A stretch of 14,472 bases of DNA. It comes from C00003060 sp964502635 (GTDB lineage Bacteria > Desulfobacterota > Desulfobacteria > Desulfobacterales > C00003060). The notes under the pieces are model-generated. The model saw only the letters and a list, made by a program, of their open reading frames with translations. It did no database searches and was not told the DNA's origin. The DNA lies in NCBI GenBank assembly GCA_964502635.1, contig CAZCXI010000078.1:1-14472 (forward strand), given 5' to 3'. The position numbers and the translations under genes are program-made. Every line of letters starts with the position of its first letter. Within the stretch, counting starts at the first letter, position 1. Shown in pieces: positions 1 through 7,137 of the stretch.

Positions 1-81
1 ATAACATTTCAAAAAAACACAGCTCCCCAGTTTTGTCAAGACTTATGCCGCCAGGGGCAATAAGAGATAAAAAATGATTGT

Positions 82-97
82 CTTGACCTGAGTCAAG
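82..97. promoter_or_regulatory. Crp/Fnr-type dyad (HcpR-like operator) upstream of hcp
   Basis: A perfect inverted repeat CTTGAC-CTGA-GTCAAG lies 114 bp before the hcp start. The core TTGAC-N4-GTCAA has the spacing of an FNR box (TTGAT-N4-ATCAA) with the half-site changed to C/G, which fits a Crp/Fnr-family regulator. In Desulfobacterota the family member HcpR is known to control hcp; linking this site to HcpR is inference. A third half-site, GTCAAG, lies at 35-40. GATCAT (119-124) sits 32 bp from the dyad centre, where a -10 box would be if the dyad were a class-II activator site near -41.5. A TTGACA at 110-115 has no good -10 partner. Confidence 0.5.
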
Positions 98-210
98 GAA
101 ATGTTCCTGTTGACACGCGATCATGGTCCCGAATTTGAGGAAAACCAACGCGTGCCATGGACCGGGGTGGTGCAGGCAAGGAGTCTGAAACCGTGAAAGG
201 AGGAACGGCC

Positions 211-1839
211 ATGTTTTGTTACCAATGCGAACAAACGGCAAAGGGTGAAGGATGCACCAAGATCGGTGTCTGTGGGAAACAACCTGATGTGGCTGCAATG
301 CAGGACCTGTTGATCTATGCCTTGAAAGGGTTGTCACTGTATGCTGTTGAGGGGCGAAAGGTGGGCATAATCGACCGCGATGTCAATGTGTTTACGTGTG
401 AGAGCACCTTCTCCACGCTGACCAATGTGGACTTTGACCCGACGCGCTTCGTCCAACTGATCAACCGTTGCGTGGATCTGCGGGAGCAACTCAAGGACAA
501 GGTCTGGGCGGCAGGGGGAAAGACGGATTTTCCTCAGGGTCCGGCGACCTTTGAACCGGCGGCATCCTTGGAGGATCTCGTCAAGCAGGGCGAGGGAGTG
601 GGTCTCAAAGCCGATCCAAGCATCAATCCCGACATCTTGGCCCTTCAACATACGCTGGTATTCGGCATCAAGGGGGTAGCCGCCTATGCGGACCATGCCC
701 AAATCCTGGGCCAAGAGGACGACAAGGTCTATGCTTTCATTCATGCAGGCCTGGCAGCCACTCAGAATAAGGATTTGAGTCTGGATGATTGGGTCGGCTT
801 GGTCCTGAAATGTGGAGAAATCAACCTGAGAGCCATGGAATTGCTCGATGCAGCCAATACGGGCACGTACGGCCACCCTGTTCCGACCAGAGTCCCCTTG
901 GGCGCCAAGGCAGGCAAGGCCGTCCTGGTTTCAGGTCACGACCTGAAAGATATGGATGAGATCCTCAAGCAAACCGAAGGAAAAGGCATTTACGTGTACA
1001 CCCACGGTGAGATGCTCCCGACGCATGCATACCCGGCATTGAAGCAATATCCCCACTTCTACGGGCACTATGGGACCGCCTGGCAAAACCAGGGCAAGGA
1101 ATTTCCAGAATTCCCCGGGGCTATTCTCATGACCACCAACTGCATCCAGAAACCAAAGGCTTCCTATAAGGACAACATCTTTACCACCGGGTTGGTGGGC
1201 TGGCCTGGGGCGACCCACATTGCGGATAAGGATTTTACCCCTGTCATAGAGAAAGCCCTTTCCATGCCGGGTTTCCCGGACGATACGAATGGCAGGGAGG
1301 TGATGTGCGGTTTTGGTCGAAATGCGGTCACGAGCATGGCCGACAAGGTGATCGAGGCGGTCAAAGGTGGCGCCATCAAACACTTCTTCCTCGTAGCCGG
1401 CTGTGACGGGGCCAAGCCGGGCCGCAACTACTACACGGAGTTCGTGGAGAAGGCCCCCAAGGACACCGTGATCCTGACCCTGGCCTGTGGCAAGTTTCGG
1501 TTCTTTGATAAGGACCTGGGAGACATCACAGGCATTCCCAGGCTCCTTGATGTAGGGCAGTGTAACGACGCCTACTCGGCGATCCAGATTGTCCTGGCCC
1601 TTTCCAAGGCCTTCAACGCGGACGTCAACGACCTGCCGCTTTCCATGATTCTCTCCTGGTATGAGCAGAAGGCCGTGGCCATTCTTCTGACACTCTTCTA
1701 CCTGGGAATCAAGAATATCCGGCTGGGACCCAGTCTGCCTGCCTTTATTACGGCCAATGTGCTGGATGTATTGGTCAAGAATTTTAATATCATGCCCATT
1801 AGCACCCCCGAGGAAGATTTGAAGGCGATCTTGGGTTAA
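211..1839 (+). CDS. hcp: Hybrid-cluster protein (hydroxylamine / NO reductase type)
   Basis: Cytoplasmic Fe-S protein of 542 aa. The family reduces hydroxylamine to ammonia in vitro and is thought to act as an NO reductase or protein S-nitrosylase in nitrosative stress. The N-terminus carries C3-x2-C6-x8-C15-x5-C21, the pattern of anaerobe and Desulfovibrio enzymes (proximal 4Fe-4S), not the enterobacterial one. All expected hybrid-cluster ligands are visible: H243, E267, C311, C398 (GCDGA, persulfide position), C426 (ACGK), C451 (GQCND), E485 and K487 (WYEQKA). Their spacing matches the D. vulgaris enzyme within a few residues. I chose the ATG at 211 because GAAAGGAGG ends 7 bp before it and MFCYQCE is the usual start; an in-frame ATG at 157 would add 18 unlikely residues. 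No hcr-type reductase follows, so this is a stand-alone gene. Confidence 0.96.
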   Translation: MFCYQCEQTAKGEGCTKIGVCGKQPDVAAMQDLLIYALKGLSLYAVEGRKVGIIDRDVNVFTCESTFSTLTNVDFDPTRFVQLINRCVDLREQLKDKVWAAGGKTDFPQGPATFEPAASLEDLVKQGEGVGLKADPSINPDILALQHTLVFGIKGVAAYADHAQILGQEDDKVYAFIHAGLAATQNKDLSLDDWVGLVLKCGEINLRAMELLDAANTGTYGHPVPTRVPLGAKAGKAVLVSGHDLKDMDEILKQTEGKGIYVYTHGEMLPTHAYPALKQYPHFYGHYGTAWQNQGKEFPEFPGAILMTTNCIQKPKASYKDNIFTTGLVGWPGATHIADKDFTPVIEKALSMPGFPDDTNGREVMCGFGRNAVTSMADKVIEAVKGGAIKHFFLVAGCDGAKPGRNYYTEFVEKAPKDTVILTLACGKFRFFDKDLGDITGIPRLLDVGQCNDAYSAIQIVLALSKAFNADVNDLPLSMILSWYEQKAVAILLTLFYLGIKNIRLGPSLPAFITANVLDVLVKNFNIMPISTPEEDLKAILG

Positions 1840-1988
1840 GAAGGTTTGCAGGAGTTTGCGTTCTTGAAAAAGCGGCCTTTTCCAAAGGGCCACGGCCGTA
1901 CGAAAACAAGGGAAAGAAATGTAGCCCTTGGAACCGTGTAACCAGACTGCACTTCCATCTGGTGGATCTTGATGGATTTTGGGGACAT

Positions 1989-2033
1989 CCTATGATGTTA
2001 TGCCTTACCAGAACGAACGCATAAAATCATAGG
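1989..2033. repeat. Long hairpin in the hcp-ldcA gap (1840-2266)
   Basis: CCTATGAT-G-TTATGC (1989-2003) pairs with GCATAA-A-ATCATAGG (2019-2033). This gives 14 base pairs with one G/A mismatch around a 15-nt loop. GGGG (1981-1984) and CCCC (2036-2039) may extend it. There is no T-tract, so it is not a normal terminator. The rest of 1840-2266 has no convincing gene. At 1874-1891 a GGCCTTT/AAAGGGCC hairpin has its only T-run on the minus strand, where no gene ends nearby. The hairpin could be a REP-like element or a processing/stability structure downstream of hcp. Confidence 0.5.
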
Positions 2034-2266
2034 CACCCCCTTTCATCGTCCTAGATTCCAGAATCCCTGCCATCAAAAGAAACGGAGCGGACTAGCCGGA
2101 AGCAAATCCGCCCGAGATTCTCGAAATCTTTTGGTCGTGGCGAGAGGATTTGAAGCTCTGATTTCCTGCCACTTCGGGGGGACCTTGTGAATCGGCCCTC
2201 CGTCTCGCGCCTTGCCCTGGATAAGAAATCTTTACAATCCAGCAGGTTCCGTGTTAATTTTGATTC

Positions 2267-3187
2267 GTGGAAAAACCTGTCATCAAACCCCGGGCGCTTC
2301 GTCCCGGCGACACCGTTGGCATTGCGGCGCCGGCATCGCCTTTTGATCAGAAAGCTTTCGAGGCCGGCGTGGCTGTCGTTGAATCCATGGGCTACCAGGT
2401 GAGGATTTCTGACCGGCTTTTCAGGCGTCAAGGTTACCTTGCCGGTTCAGACACTGAACGTGCAGAATTGCTCATGGAGCTGTTTGCCGACGAATCGGTC
2501 AAGGCCATATTCTGTGCCCGGGGCGGATTCGGCTCCATGAGGCTGCTCCCCCTGCTTGACTTTAAGGCCATTCGGGCCAAGCCCAAGATCCTGGTAGGAT
2601 TCAGCGACATCACGGCCTTGCTCCTTGCGATCTTCAGTAGCTGTCGGATGGTTACCTTTCACGGACCCCTTGTTACCACGCTGAAAAAAGACCATGCCAA
2701 GACCTACAGTGCATTAATAGAAGCCGTTTCCTCTGACTCGCCCCTGCTCCTGACGGCCCCCGAGCCTGTGGTTCTCAGCCCTGGGCAGGCATCAGGCGCC
2801 CTGGTAGGCGGCAACCTTACGAGCCTGTGTCATCTGCTGGGCACCCCCTATGAACCGCACCTTGACGGCCGACTCCTGTTCCTGGAGGATCGACAAGAAG
2901 CCCCTTATCGTATTGACCGCATGCTTTGTCAACTTCGCCTGAGCGGTCAACTGGACGGCGTGGCCGGGGTCATTCTCGGAAGCTTTGAGGAGTGCGGCCC
3001 CTTGGAAGATATCCATGCCATTGTCAGGGAGGCTTTTCGCCACACACATGCCCCTATTCTAGCTGGATTTGACGTGGGCCACGGGGCCGACAACCTCACC
3101 CTGCCCATCGGCCTTGAGGCAAAGATGGACACTGAAGACGGCAGCCTTCGATTTGCCGAACCGGCCGTTCATGAGGACCATGGATGA
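2267..3187 (+). CDS. ldcA: LD-carboxypeptidase (peptidase family S66, LdcA/MccF type)
   Basis: 306 aa, cytosolic, no signal peptide. S66 enzymes remove the terminal D-Ala from muropeptide tetrapeptides (L,D bond) in cell-wall recycling; MccF relatives cleave microcin C. The catalytic triad is visible: S113 in GFSDITAL, E207 in LFLEDRQE and H272 in DVGHGADN. The N-terminal RPGDTVGIAAPASP and the CARGGFGSMRLL loop are also typical. Start is GTG at 2267: an in-frame TGA at 2261 excludes a longer form, and the N-terminus fits the family. The ribosome site is weak (AGCAGG at 2241-2246, 20 bp away). The stop overlaps the next gene in an ATGA, which implies translational coupling. LdcA-type recycling is more likely than MccF-type immunity, since no microcin genes are near. 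Confidence 0.9.
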   Translation: MEKPVIKPRALRPGDTVGIAAPASPFDQKAFEAGVAVVESMGYQVRISDRLFRRQGYLAGSDTERAELLMELFADESVKAIFCARGGFGSMRLLPLLDFKAIRAKPKILVGFSDITALLLAIFSSCRMVTFHGPLVTTLKKDHAKTYSALIEAVSSDSPLLLTAPEPVVLSPGQASGALVGGNLTSLCHLLGTPYEPHLDGRLLFLEDRQEAPYRIDRMLCQLRLSGQLDGVAGVILGSFEECGPLEDIHAIVREAFRHTHAPILAGFDVGHGADNLTLPIGLEAKMDTEDGSLRFAEPAVHEDHG

Positions 3188-4293
3188 AGGCCGTACGGCA
3201 ATTGATGGAGGAGGGTGTGGAAAAGGGCATCTTTCCCGGCGGGGTCCTCCTGGTGGCCGCACGGGACCAAGTCGTCTTCTTTGAGGCCTTTGGCCGAGCC
3301 AGGCTCGCGCCAGAGCGGCCTATGACCACGGATACGGTCTTTGATCTGGCCTCCTTGACCAAGCCCCTGGCTACGGCGGTCTGCATGATGGTTTTGGTCC
3401 AGCAGGGGAAGGCGGGCCTGGATCAGACCCTGGGGCGTTTCATCCCGGATTTTTCAGCTACCGACAAGAAAGCCATTACCGTGCGGCAGCTCCTTTGCCA
3501 CACATCGGGGATGCCGGATTACAGGCCTTATCATGACGCGTTGCGCAAACGGCCGCTTTGTGAGCGGAAAGACCAAGTCAGGAAGCTGCTGGTGGACGAA
3601 GCCCTCGTCCATGAACCGGGCGAGGTCTGTCTGTACAGCGACTTGGGATTCATGATTTTGGAATGGTTGATCGAAGTCGGTTCACAAACCCCCCTTGACC
3701 GGTTTGTGCACGAATCGGTCTACGCACCCTTAAAGCTCGGAGACCTTTTTTTTGTTCCCTTGGACAGCGCCAAACATAGAGACCGTCACCTTTATGCAGC
3801 CACTGAAGACTGCCCCTGGCGAGGCAAGATCTTGGAAGGCGAGGTCCATGATGATAATGCCTACACCATGGGCGGCGTGGCAGGCCACGCCGGGCTGTTC
3901 GGCACGGCAACAGACGTCTACGGTCTGCTGCGGGAACTCTTGAACGTCTATCTGGGGCGGCCAAACACGGGCATCTTTCATAAGGACACGGTTCACACCT
4001 TTTTCCAGCGCCAGGCTGACACCGGAAGCTGGGCCCTCGGGTTTGACACCCCCACACGGCCTGATTCGAGCAGCGGCCGGTATTTTTCTGACCAAAGTGT
4101 CGGCCACCTGGGATTCACCGGCACGTCTTTCTGGATGGACCTTGAAAAAGCAGTTGTGGTGGTTCTCTTGACGAACCGAATCCATCCGACGCGAGAAAAT
4201 GAAAAAATCAGGGCCTTCCGACCCGTGCTCCATGACGCCGTCATGCATGCATTCGCCTCGCGCGGCACCGCTAGTGTCGTGTCTCAGAAGTAA
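3184..4293 (+). CDS. Beta-lactamase-fold serine hydrolase (class C / EstB-like), C-terminus rewritten by an insertion
   Basis: 369 aa. Class C beta-lactamase / penicillin-binding-protein fold, with S57-L-T-K60 (SxxK), Y151-S-D153 (YxN equivalent) and H308-L-G (KTG equivalent); HTSGMPDY is also typical. There is no signal peptide or membrane segment, so it should act in the cytosol, unlike resistance beta-lactamases. ATGA coupling to ldcA suggests work on the same cytosolic material, perhaps muropeptides or other amide/ester substrates (inference); substrate unknown. Codons 364-369 and the TAA are encoded by the terminal repeat of the 4271-4526 insertion. Removing the insertion with one CTAG retained would give an end reading ASIHP then TAA, so protein length barely changed. 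Confidence 0.85.
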   Translation: MKAVRQLMEEGVEKGIFPGGVLLVAARDQVVFFEAFGRARLAPERPMTTDTVFDLASLTKPLATAVCMMVLVQQGKAGLDQTLGRFIPDFSATDKKAITVRQLLCHTSGMPDYRPYHDALRKRPLCERKDQVRKLLVDEALVHEPGEVCLYSDLGFMILEWLIEVGSQTPLDRFVHESVYAPLKLGDLFFVPLDSAKHRDRHLYAATEDCPWRGKILEGEVHDDNAYTMGGVAGHAGLFGTATDVYGLLRELLNVYLGRPNTGIFHKDTVHTFFQRQADTGSWALGFDTPTRPDSSSGRYFSDQSVGHLGFTGTSFWMDLEKAVVVVLLTNRIHPTRENEKIRAFRPVLHDAVMHAFASRGTASVVSQK

Positions 4294-4526
4294 CTATCAT
4301 TGGCCACCATGTAGCCGAAAGCCTTTTCCGCGCGACATTGAGCATTTTCGGAATGAGAGGTCAGCTGAGTGAAGCGTTAAGAATCATAAACTGTTTGAGG
4401 GCCTTAGCCCGAGTTTTTATGATTCAGCGCAACGAAGCTGACGTCCCGGAAATGCTCACGGAGCCCGGAAAATGGCTTGATGGCGACACGTTACTTTTTA
4501 TAGGAACTTCTGGGACACGACACTAG
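4271..4526. mobile_element. 256-bp palindromic MITE-like element
   Basis: The ends 4271-4291 and 4506-4526 are 21-bp inverted repeats with 20 of 21 identical; they begin CTAGTGTCGTGTC and end CAGAAGT. Similarity continues inward as an imperfect palindrome: TTTTCCG, TGAGCATTT-CGG, GTCAGC and GAATCATAAA each recur in inverted order around a centre near 4403. No transposase is encoded, so it would be mobilised in trans. The outermost CTAG on each side may be a 4-bp target duplication, making the element proper 4275-4522. The insertion sits across the end of the serine hydrolase gene and 79 bp downstream of thiDN. The parent IS family is not known to me. Confidence 0.8.
4381..4425 (-). repeat. 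Covarying hairpin, copy A (centre of the MITE)
   Basis: Read on the minus strand: a 10-bp stem GAATCATAAA / TTTATGATTC encloses a 25-nt loop. The loop opens with AACTC, has an inner 4-bp stem GGGC-TAAG-GCCC and ends TCAAACAG. The same loop occurs at 13043-13087 with a different but equally paired stem. It lies in the same orientation as the upstream thiDN gene and could form in its 3' transcript. Confidence 0.7.
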
Positions 4527-4542
4527 TATCCATCCATAAATG

Positions 4543-4561
4543 GCATCTTTGGGCCAGATGC
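4543..4561 (-). terminator. Weak hairpin downstream of thiDN
   Basis: On the minus strand GCATCT and AGATGC form a 6-bp stem with a 7-nt loop, 44 bp after the thiDN stop, followed by the T-rich CATTTAT. This is the only terminator-like structure between thiDN and the MITE; the T-tract is poor. Confidence 0.25.
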
Positions 4562-4604
4562 GTCGTTCTCAGTCGTTTCTTTACTATCCAGGCGTGTGTG
4601 GTGG

Positions 4605-5942
4605 CTACTGGGATTGCTCTCGCAGCCGCAGGACCTTGTCCACCACCTCGTGGGGCGTCCTTCCGAGGACCCGGATCATGGGTTCCTTGCCGATTTCACC
4701 CCGATCATAGATCACATCCGGCATCTCGGCGTCCTCTGACAGGACCGTCTCCGTGCCCCATTCAAGGCTGCCCCCTTCCCGCTTCTTGACCGCCTCCGGC
4801 TCGCGAGCGCGGTCAAAGGCGCGCACCTTCCAGCCAAGGGCCCGGCATTGCCGAACCCTGGCCTCTGAAAAACGAATGTTCATGGCCGAGCGACATCCAG
4901 GATCATGACGCATCACAGTGAGGATGATGCTGGCCACATGCCGGGACGATCCAAAGGCGGGGCCGCTCACGGAGACGATGGTGTCGCCCAGCCTGACCAG
5001 TCTTCCGGGGAAGGCAGCCACATGGGCGTGGGTCTCGGCAAAGGGGAGGGCATAGCCCAGATTCGACTGCACCTCCGGTATCAGGTGTCCTATAGAAGCC
5101 TTCTGAAGTCGCACCAGGCAGGTCTTGAGCGCATCCAGGACCCGGTACCTCTCGTGATCCCTGGCAAACGGGGCATAAAGATTGGTGGGGCCGCGGCCCT
5201 TGCCCAACGGAAAGGCAAAGCGGATGGCCGTATGGATGAAGTCCTTCGCCCGCTCAACCGCCTCTTTGATTCCAAGGCCCATGGCAAGGTAGGTGGCAAT
5301 GGCCGCAGAATAAGCGCACCCCGTGCCGTGGGTGTGCGGGGTATTGACGCGCTGTCTTGAGAATTCGAAAAACCTTTGCCCGTCGTACAAGATATCCCTC
5401 GCCGGGCCTTCCAGGTGCCCTCCCTTAATCAACACATGTTTGGCCCCCATGGCGTGGATGATCCGCGCAGACTCATGGATGTCCTTTTCTGTGCTGATCG
5501 ATTTTTTTGCAAGGACTTCCGCCTCCGGGATGTTCGGCGTCACCACGAAGGCCATGGGGATGAGGCTTTTGGCAAGGGTTTCTCTGGCCTCCTCGACCAG
5601 CAGGATATCTCCCCCCTTGGCCACCATGACCGGGTCCACCACAATTTTCTTCATGTCATAGGCCGACAGCCTGTCAGCCACAGCTTCAATGGCGGGCGCA
5701 TTAAAGAGCATGCCGGTCTTCGCGGCATCCGCCCCGATGTCTGAAAGGACCGTGTCGAGTTGCTGCTCAATGAATGCCGGGGGAAGTGCATGGATGGCCG
5801 TGACTCCTCGGGTATTTTGTGCCGTTACGGCCGTGAGCACGCTCATGCCGAAGCCCCCAAGGAGAGTGATCGTCTTTAGGTCAGCCTGGATGCCGGCCCC
5901 GCCACCCGAATCCGAGCCTGCAATGGTGAGAATACGCTTCAT
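4605..5942 (-). CDS. thiDN: Bifunctional HMP-P kinase / thiamine-phosphate synthase (ThiD-ThiN fusion)
   Basis: 445 aa, cytosolic. Residues 1 to about 260 are ThiD, which phosphorylates HMP and HMP-P to HMP-PP: ILTIAGSDSGGGAGIQAD at the start, DPVMVAKGG, and the anion-hole motif HTHGTGC with C209. Residues from about 270 on match the ThiN domain (SVSGPAFGSSRHVA, DVIYDRGEIGKEPMIRVLGRTP), a non-homologous replacement for ThiE that joins HMP-PP and thiazole phosphate to thiamine phosphate. The fusion therefore covers two successive steps. ThiDN is best known from archaea and some anaerobic bacteria. Start is ATG 5942, because an in-frame TAG lies 9 bp upstream and the family starts here; no clear ribosome site. 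No TPP riboswitch signature (CTGAGA-type) is visible upstream. Divergent from mlaE. Confidence 0.9.
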   Translation of the reverse strand: MKRILTIAGSDSGGGAGIQADLKTITLLGGFGMSVLTAVTAQNTRGVTAIHALPPAFIEQQLDTVLSDIGADAAKTGMLFNAPAIEAVADRLSAYDMKKIVVDPVMVAKGGDILLVEEARETLAKSLIPMAFVVTPNIPEAEVLAKKSISTEKDIHESARIIHAMGAKHVLIKGGHLEGPARDILYDGQRFFEFSRQRVNTPHTHGTGCAYSAAIATYLAMGLGIKEAVERAKDFIHTAIRFAFPLGKGRGPTNLYAPFARDHERYRVLDALKTCLVRLQKASIGHLIPEVQSNLGYALPFAETHAHVAAFPGRLVRLGDTIVSVSGPAFGSSRHVASIILTVMRHDPGCRSAMNIRFSEARVRQCRALGWKVRAFDRAREPEAVKKREGGSLEWGTETVLSEDAEMPDVIYDRGEIGKEPMIRVLGRTPHEVVDKVLRLREQSQ

Positions 5943-5984
5943 GGGTGTCTAGGTATGAACAAGATGGTTTGGGCTCCTGATCCA

Positions 5985-6013
5985 AAGTTACCGGCACACA
6001 GCGATAGTGTCAA
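5985..6013 (-). promoter_or_regulatory. Candidate sigma-70 promoter for thiDN
   Basis: On the minus strand a perfect TTGACA (6013-6008) is followed after 17 bp by TAACTT (5990-5985), which matches only 3 of 6 -10 positions. An AGGAG (5978-5974) lies between it and the thiDN start but is over 30 bp from the ATG. Confidence 0.35.
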
Positions 6014-6031
6014 TGAAAATAGAGCATTAGC

Positions 6032-6060
6032 TTGACTTTCAGGCCCGCTTCTCCTAGTAT
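6032..6060 (+). promoter_or_regulatory. Candidate sigma-70 promoter for the mla operon
   Basis: TTGACT (6032-6037) and TAGTAT (6055-6060) are separated by 17 bp, with 5/6 and 4/6 consensus matches. Transcription would begin near 6067, about 43 nt before the mlaE ATG. The promoter lies back-to-back with the thiDN promoter, 18 bp apart at the -35 boxes. It also argues against an mlaE start at the TTG of 6032, which is part of the -35 box. Confidence 0.5.
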
Positions 6061-6109
6061 TTTTCATGAACGACCTATCGTTAGCTGGAGGCGAGCCTGC
6101 CTGCATCAC

Positions 6110-6898
6110 ATGGTGAAACTCGGGATCATATTAAGGTTTATCGAGACCATCGGCCGCGGCCTTATTCGCTTTATTGAAGAGTTTGGGCTTGTCATGTTTC
6201 TTTTTCTCGCCTCCCTCGTGTGGAGTCTGCGGCCGCCCATACGCATACGTGCCATTTTCAAGCAGATGGAGTTCGTGGGTGTCAACTCTTTGCTGGTGGT
6301 TCTCCTCACGGGCATCTTCACGGGTGGTGTGCTCGCATTTCAGGCCTATCACGGGTTTCGCTTATTCAGCGCCGAAGGCCTCGTCGGCTCCACGGTGGCC
6401 CTGGCCATGACCCGCGAGCTTGGCCCGGTCCTGACATCGCTGATGGTCACAGGCCGAGCCGGTTCCGCTATGGCCGCAGAGCTGGGCACGATGCGGGTGA
6501 CCGAGCAGATCGATGCTCTTTACACCATGGCGTGCAATCCCATCAAGTACCTGGTGGTGCCTCGTATCATCGCCGGTGTGCTCGTGCTTCCGGTGTTGAC
6601 CATCATTTCGGATTTTGTGGGAATCATCGGAGGCTATCTCGTGGGAGTGGGCCTTCTGCAGATTAATTCAGGCATCTATGTGGCCAAGATGATCGAAATT
6701 GTGGAACTGGAAGATATTTTTAACGGCCTTGTCAAGGCGGCCTGCTTCGGGCTGATCTTGTCCCTGGTTGGCTGTTACAAGGGATTTTACACCAGCGGCG
6801 GCGCCGAGGGGGTCGGCAGGGCCACCACGCAGGCAGTGGTCATCGCTTCGGTGTCTATCCTGATCAGTGATTACTTCTTGACAGCAGCCATGTTCTAA
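6110..6898 (+). CDS. mlaE: MlaE-family ABC transporter permease (phospholipid transport)
   Basis: 262 aa from ATG 6110; the E. coli homologue is of similar size. Inner-membrane permease that with MlaF (ATPase) and MlaD (MCE ring) moves phospholipids across the periplasm to keep outer-membrane asymmetry. Several hydrophobic segments are visible, as are the family motifs GGVLAFQAY, TRELGPVLTSLMVTGRAGSAMAAELGTM (ATPase-contact region, split here only by reading) and EQIDALYTMACNP. The in-frame extension to 6032 overlaps a promoter and is unlikely. GGAGG at 6087-6091 is 18 nt before the ATG but 9 nt before an in-frame CTG at 6101, so a CTG start three codons upstream is possible. First gene of the mla-TCS run. 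Confidence 0.93.
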   Translation: MVKLGIILRFIETIGRGLIRFIEEFGLVMFLFLASLVWSLRPPIRIRAIFKQMEFVGVNSLLVVLLTGIFTGGVLAFQAYHGFRLFSAEGLVGSTVALAMTRELGPVLTSLMVTGRAGSAMAAELGTMRVTEQIDALYTMACNPIKYLVVPRIIAGVLVLPVLTIISDFVGIIGGYLVGVGLLQINSGIYVAKMIEIVELEDIFNGLVKAACFGLILSLVGCYKGFYTSGGAEGVGRATTQAVVIASVSILISDYFLTAAMF

Positions 6899-6972
6899 AA
6901 CAAAAAGAGCAACCCGGGGCCATCAAGGTGTCATGGCGCTCAAGAGGCACCGACAAGATCCGGTTTGATTCT

Positions 6973-6987
6973 TGCACATACTGTGCA
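6973..6987. repeat. Short dyad in the mlaE-mlaF gap
   Basis: TGCACA-TAC-TGTGCA is a perfect 6-bp inverted repeat in the 239-bp gap 6899-7137. It may be an operator or a small hairpin. No gene is convincing in this gap on either strand. Confidence 0.35.
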
Positions 6988-7062
6988 GATAGTGCGGACA
7001 GAGGTTGGATGGCTGCAAAGCAACAGGATTGAAGCTCCCTGCAGTGTCGCGCTGAGCCCGCA

Positions 7063-7080
7063 GTTCCGATGCATCGGGAC
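7063..7080. repeat. Near-perfect 18-bp palindrome before mlaF
   Basis: GTTCCGATGCATCGGGAC is self-complementary in all pairs except one T/G. Its 12-bp centre CCGATGCATCGG is perfect. It lies 58 bp before the mlaF ATG and looks more like a protein-binding site than an RNA hairpin, since it has no loop. Confidence 0.35.
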
Positions 7081-7137
7081 GGGCAATGCGCACCTTTTTG
7101 CGGTTCAACTCGAGCACCAAGACAAGTCTCCTTTTTT

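Noticed and set aside
157..210. N-terminal extension of hcp from ATG 157
   Set aside because: The strong ribosome site precedes ATG 211 and the family starts with MFCYQCE; the 18 extra residues are atypical.
931..1893. Long minus-strand frame opposite hcp
   Set aside because: It is the mirror of a highly conserved coding region with all cluster ligands on the plus strand; no family features on the minus strand.
2212..2238. Promoter for ldcA (TTGCCC and TACAAT)
   Set aside because: The -10 is good (5/6) but the spacer is 15 bp and the -35 weak. It would leave a leader of only about 20 nt; not strong enough to annotate.
2051..2431. Minus-strand open frame of 126 codons over the hcp-ldcA gap
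   Set aside because: It overlaps the ldcA start, is rich in R and S as expected of an antisense frame, and shows no domain or ribosome site.
4338..4526. A 62-codon frame inside the MITE
   Set aside because: It is the translation of an imperfect palindrome, ends in the terminal repeat, and has no ribosome site or recognisable domain.
5943..6031. TPP riboswitch upstream of thiDN
   Set aside because: No CTGAGA-type core or aptamer-like pairing is visible in the leader on the minus strand.
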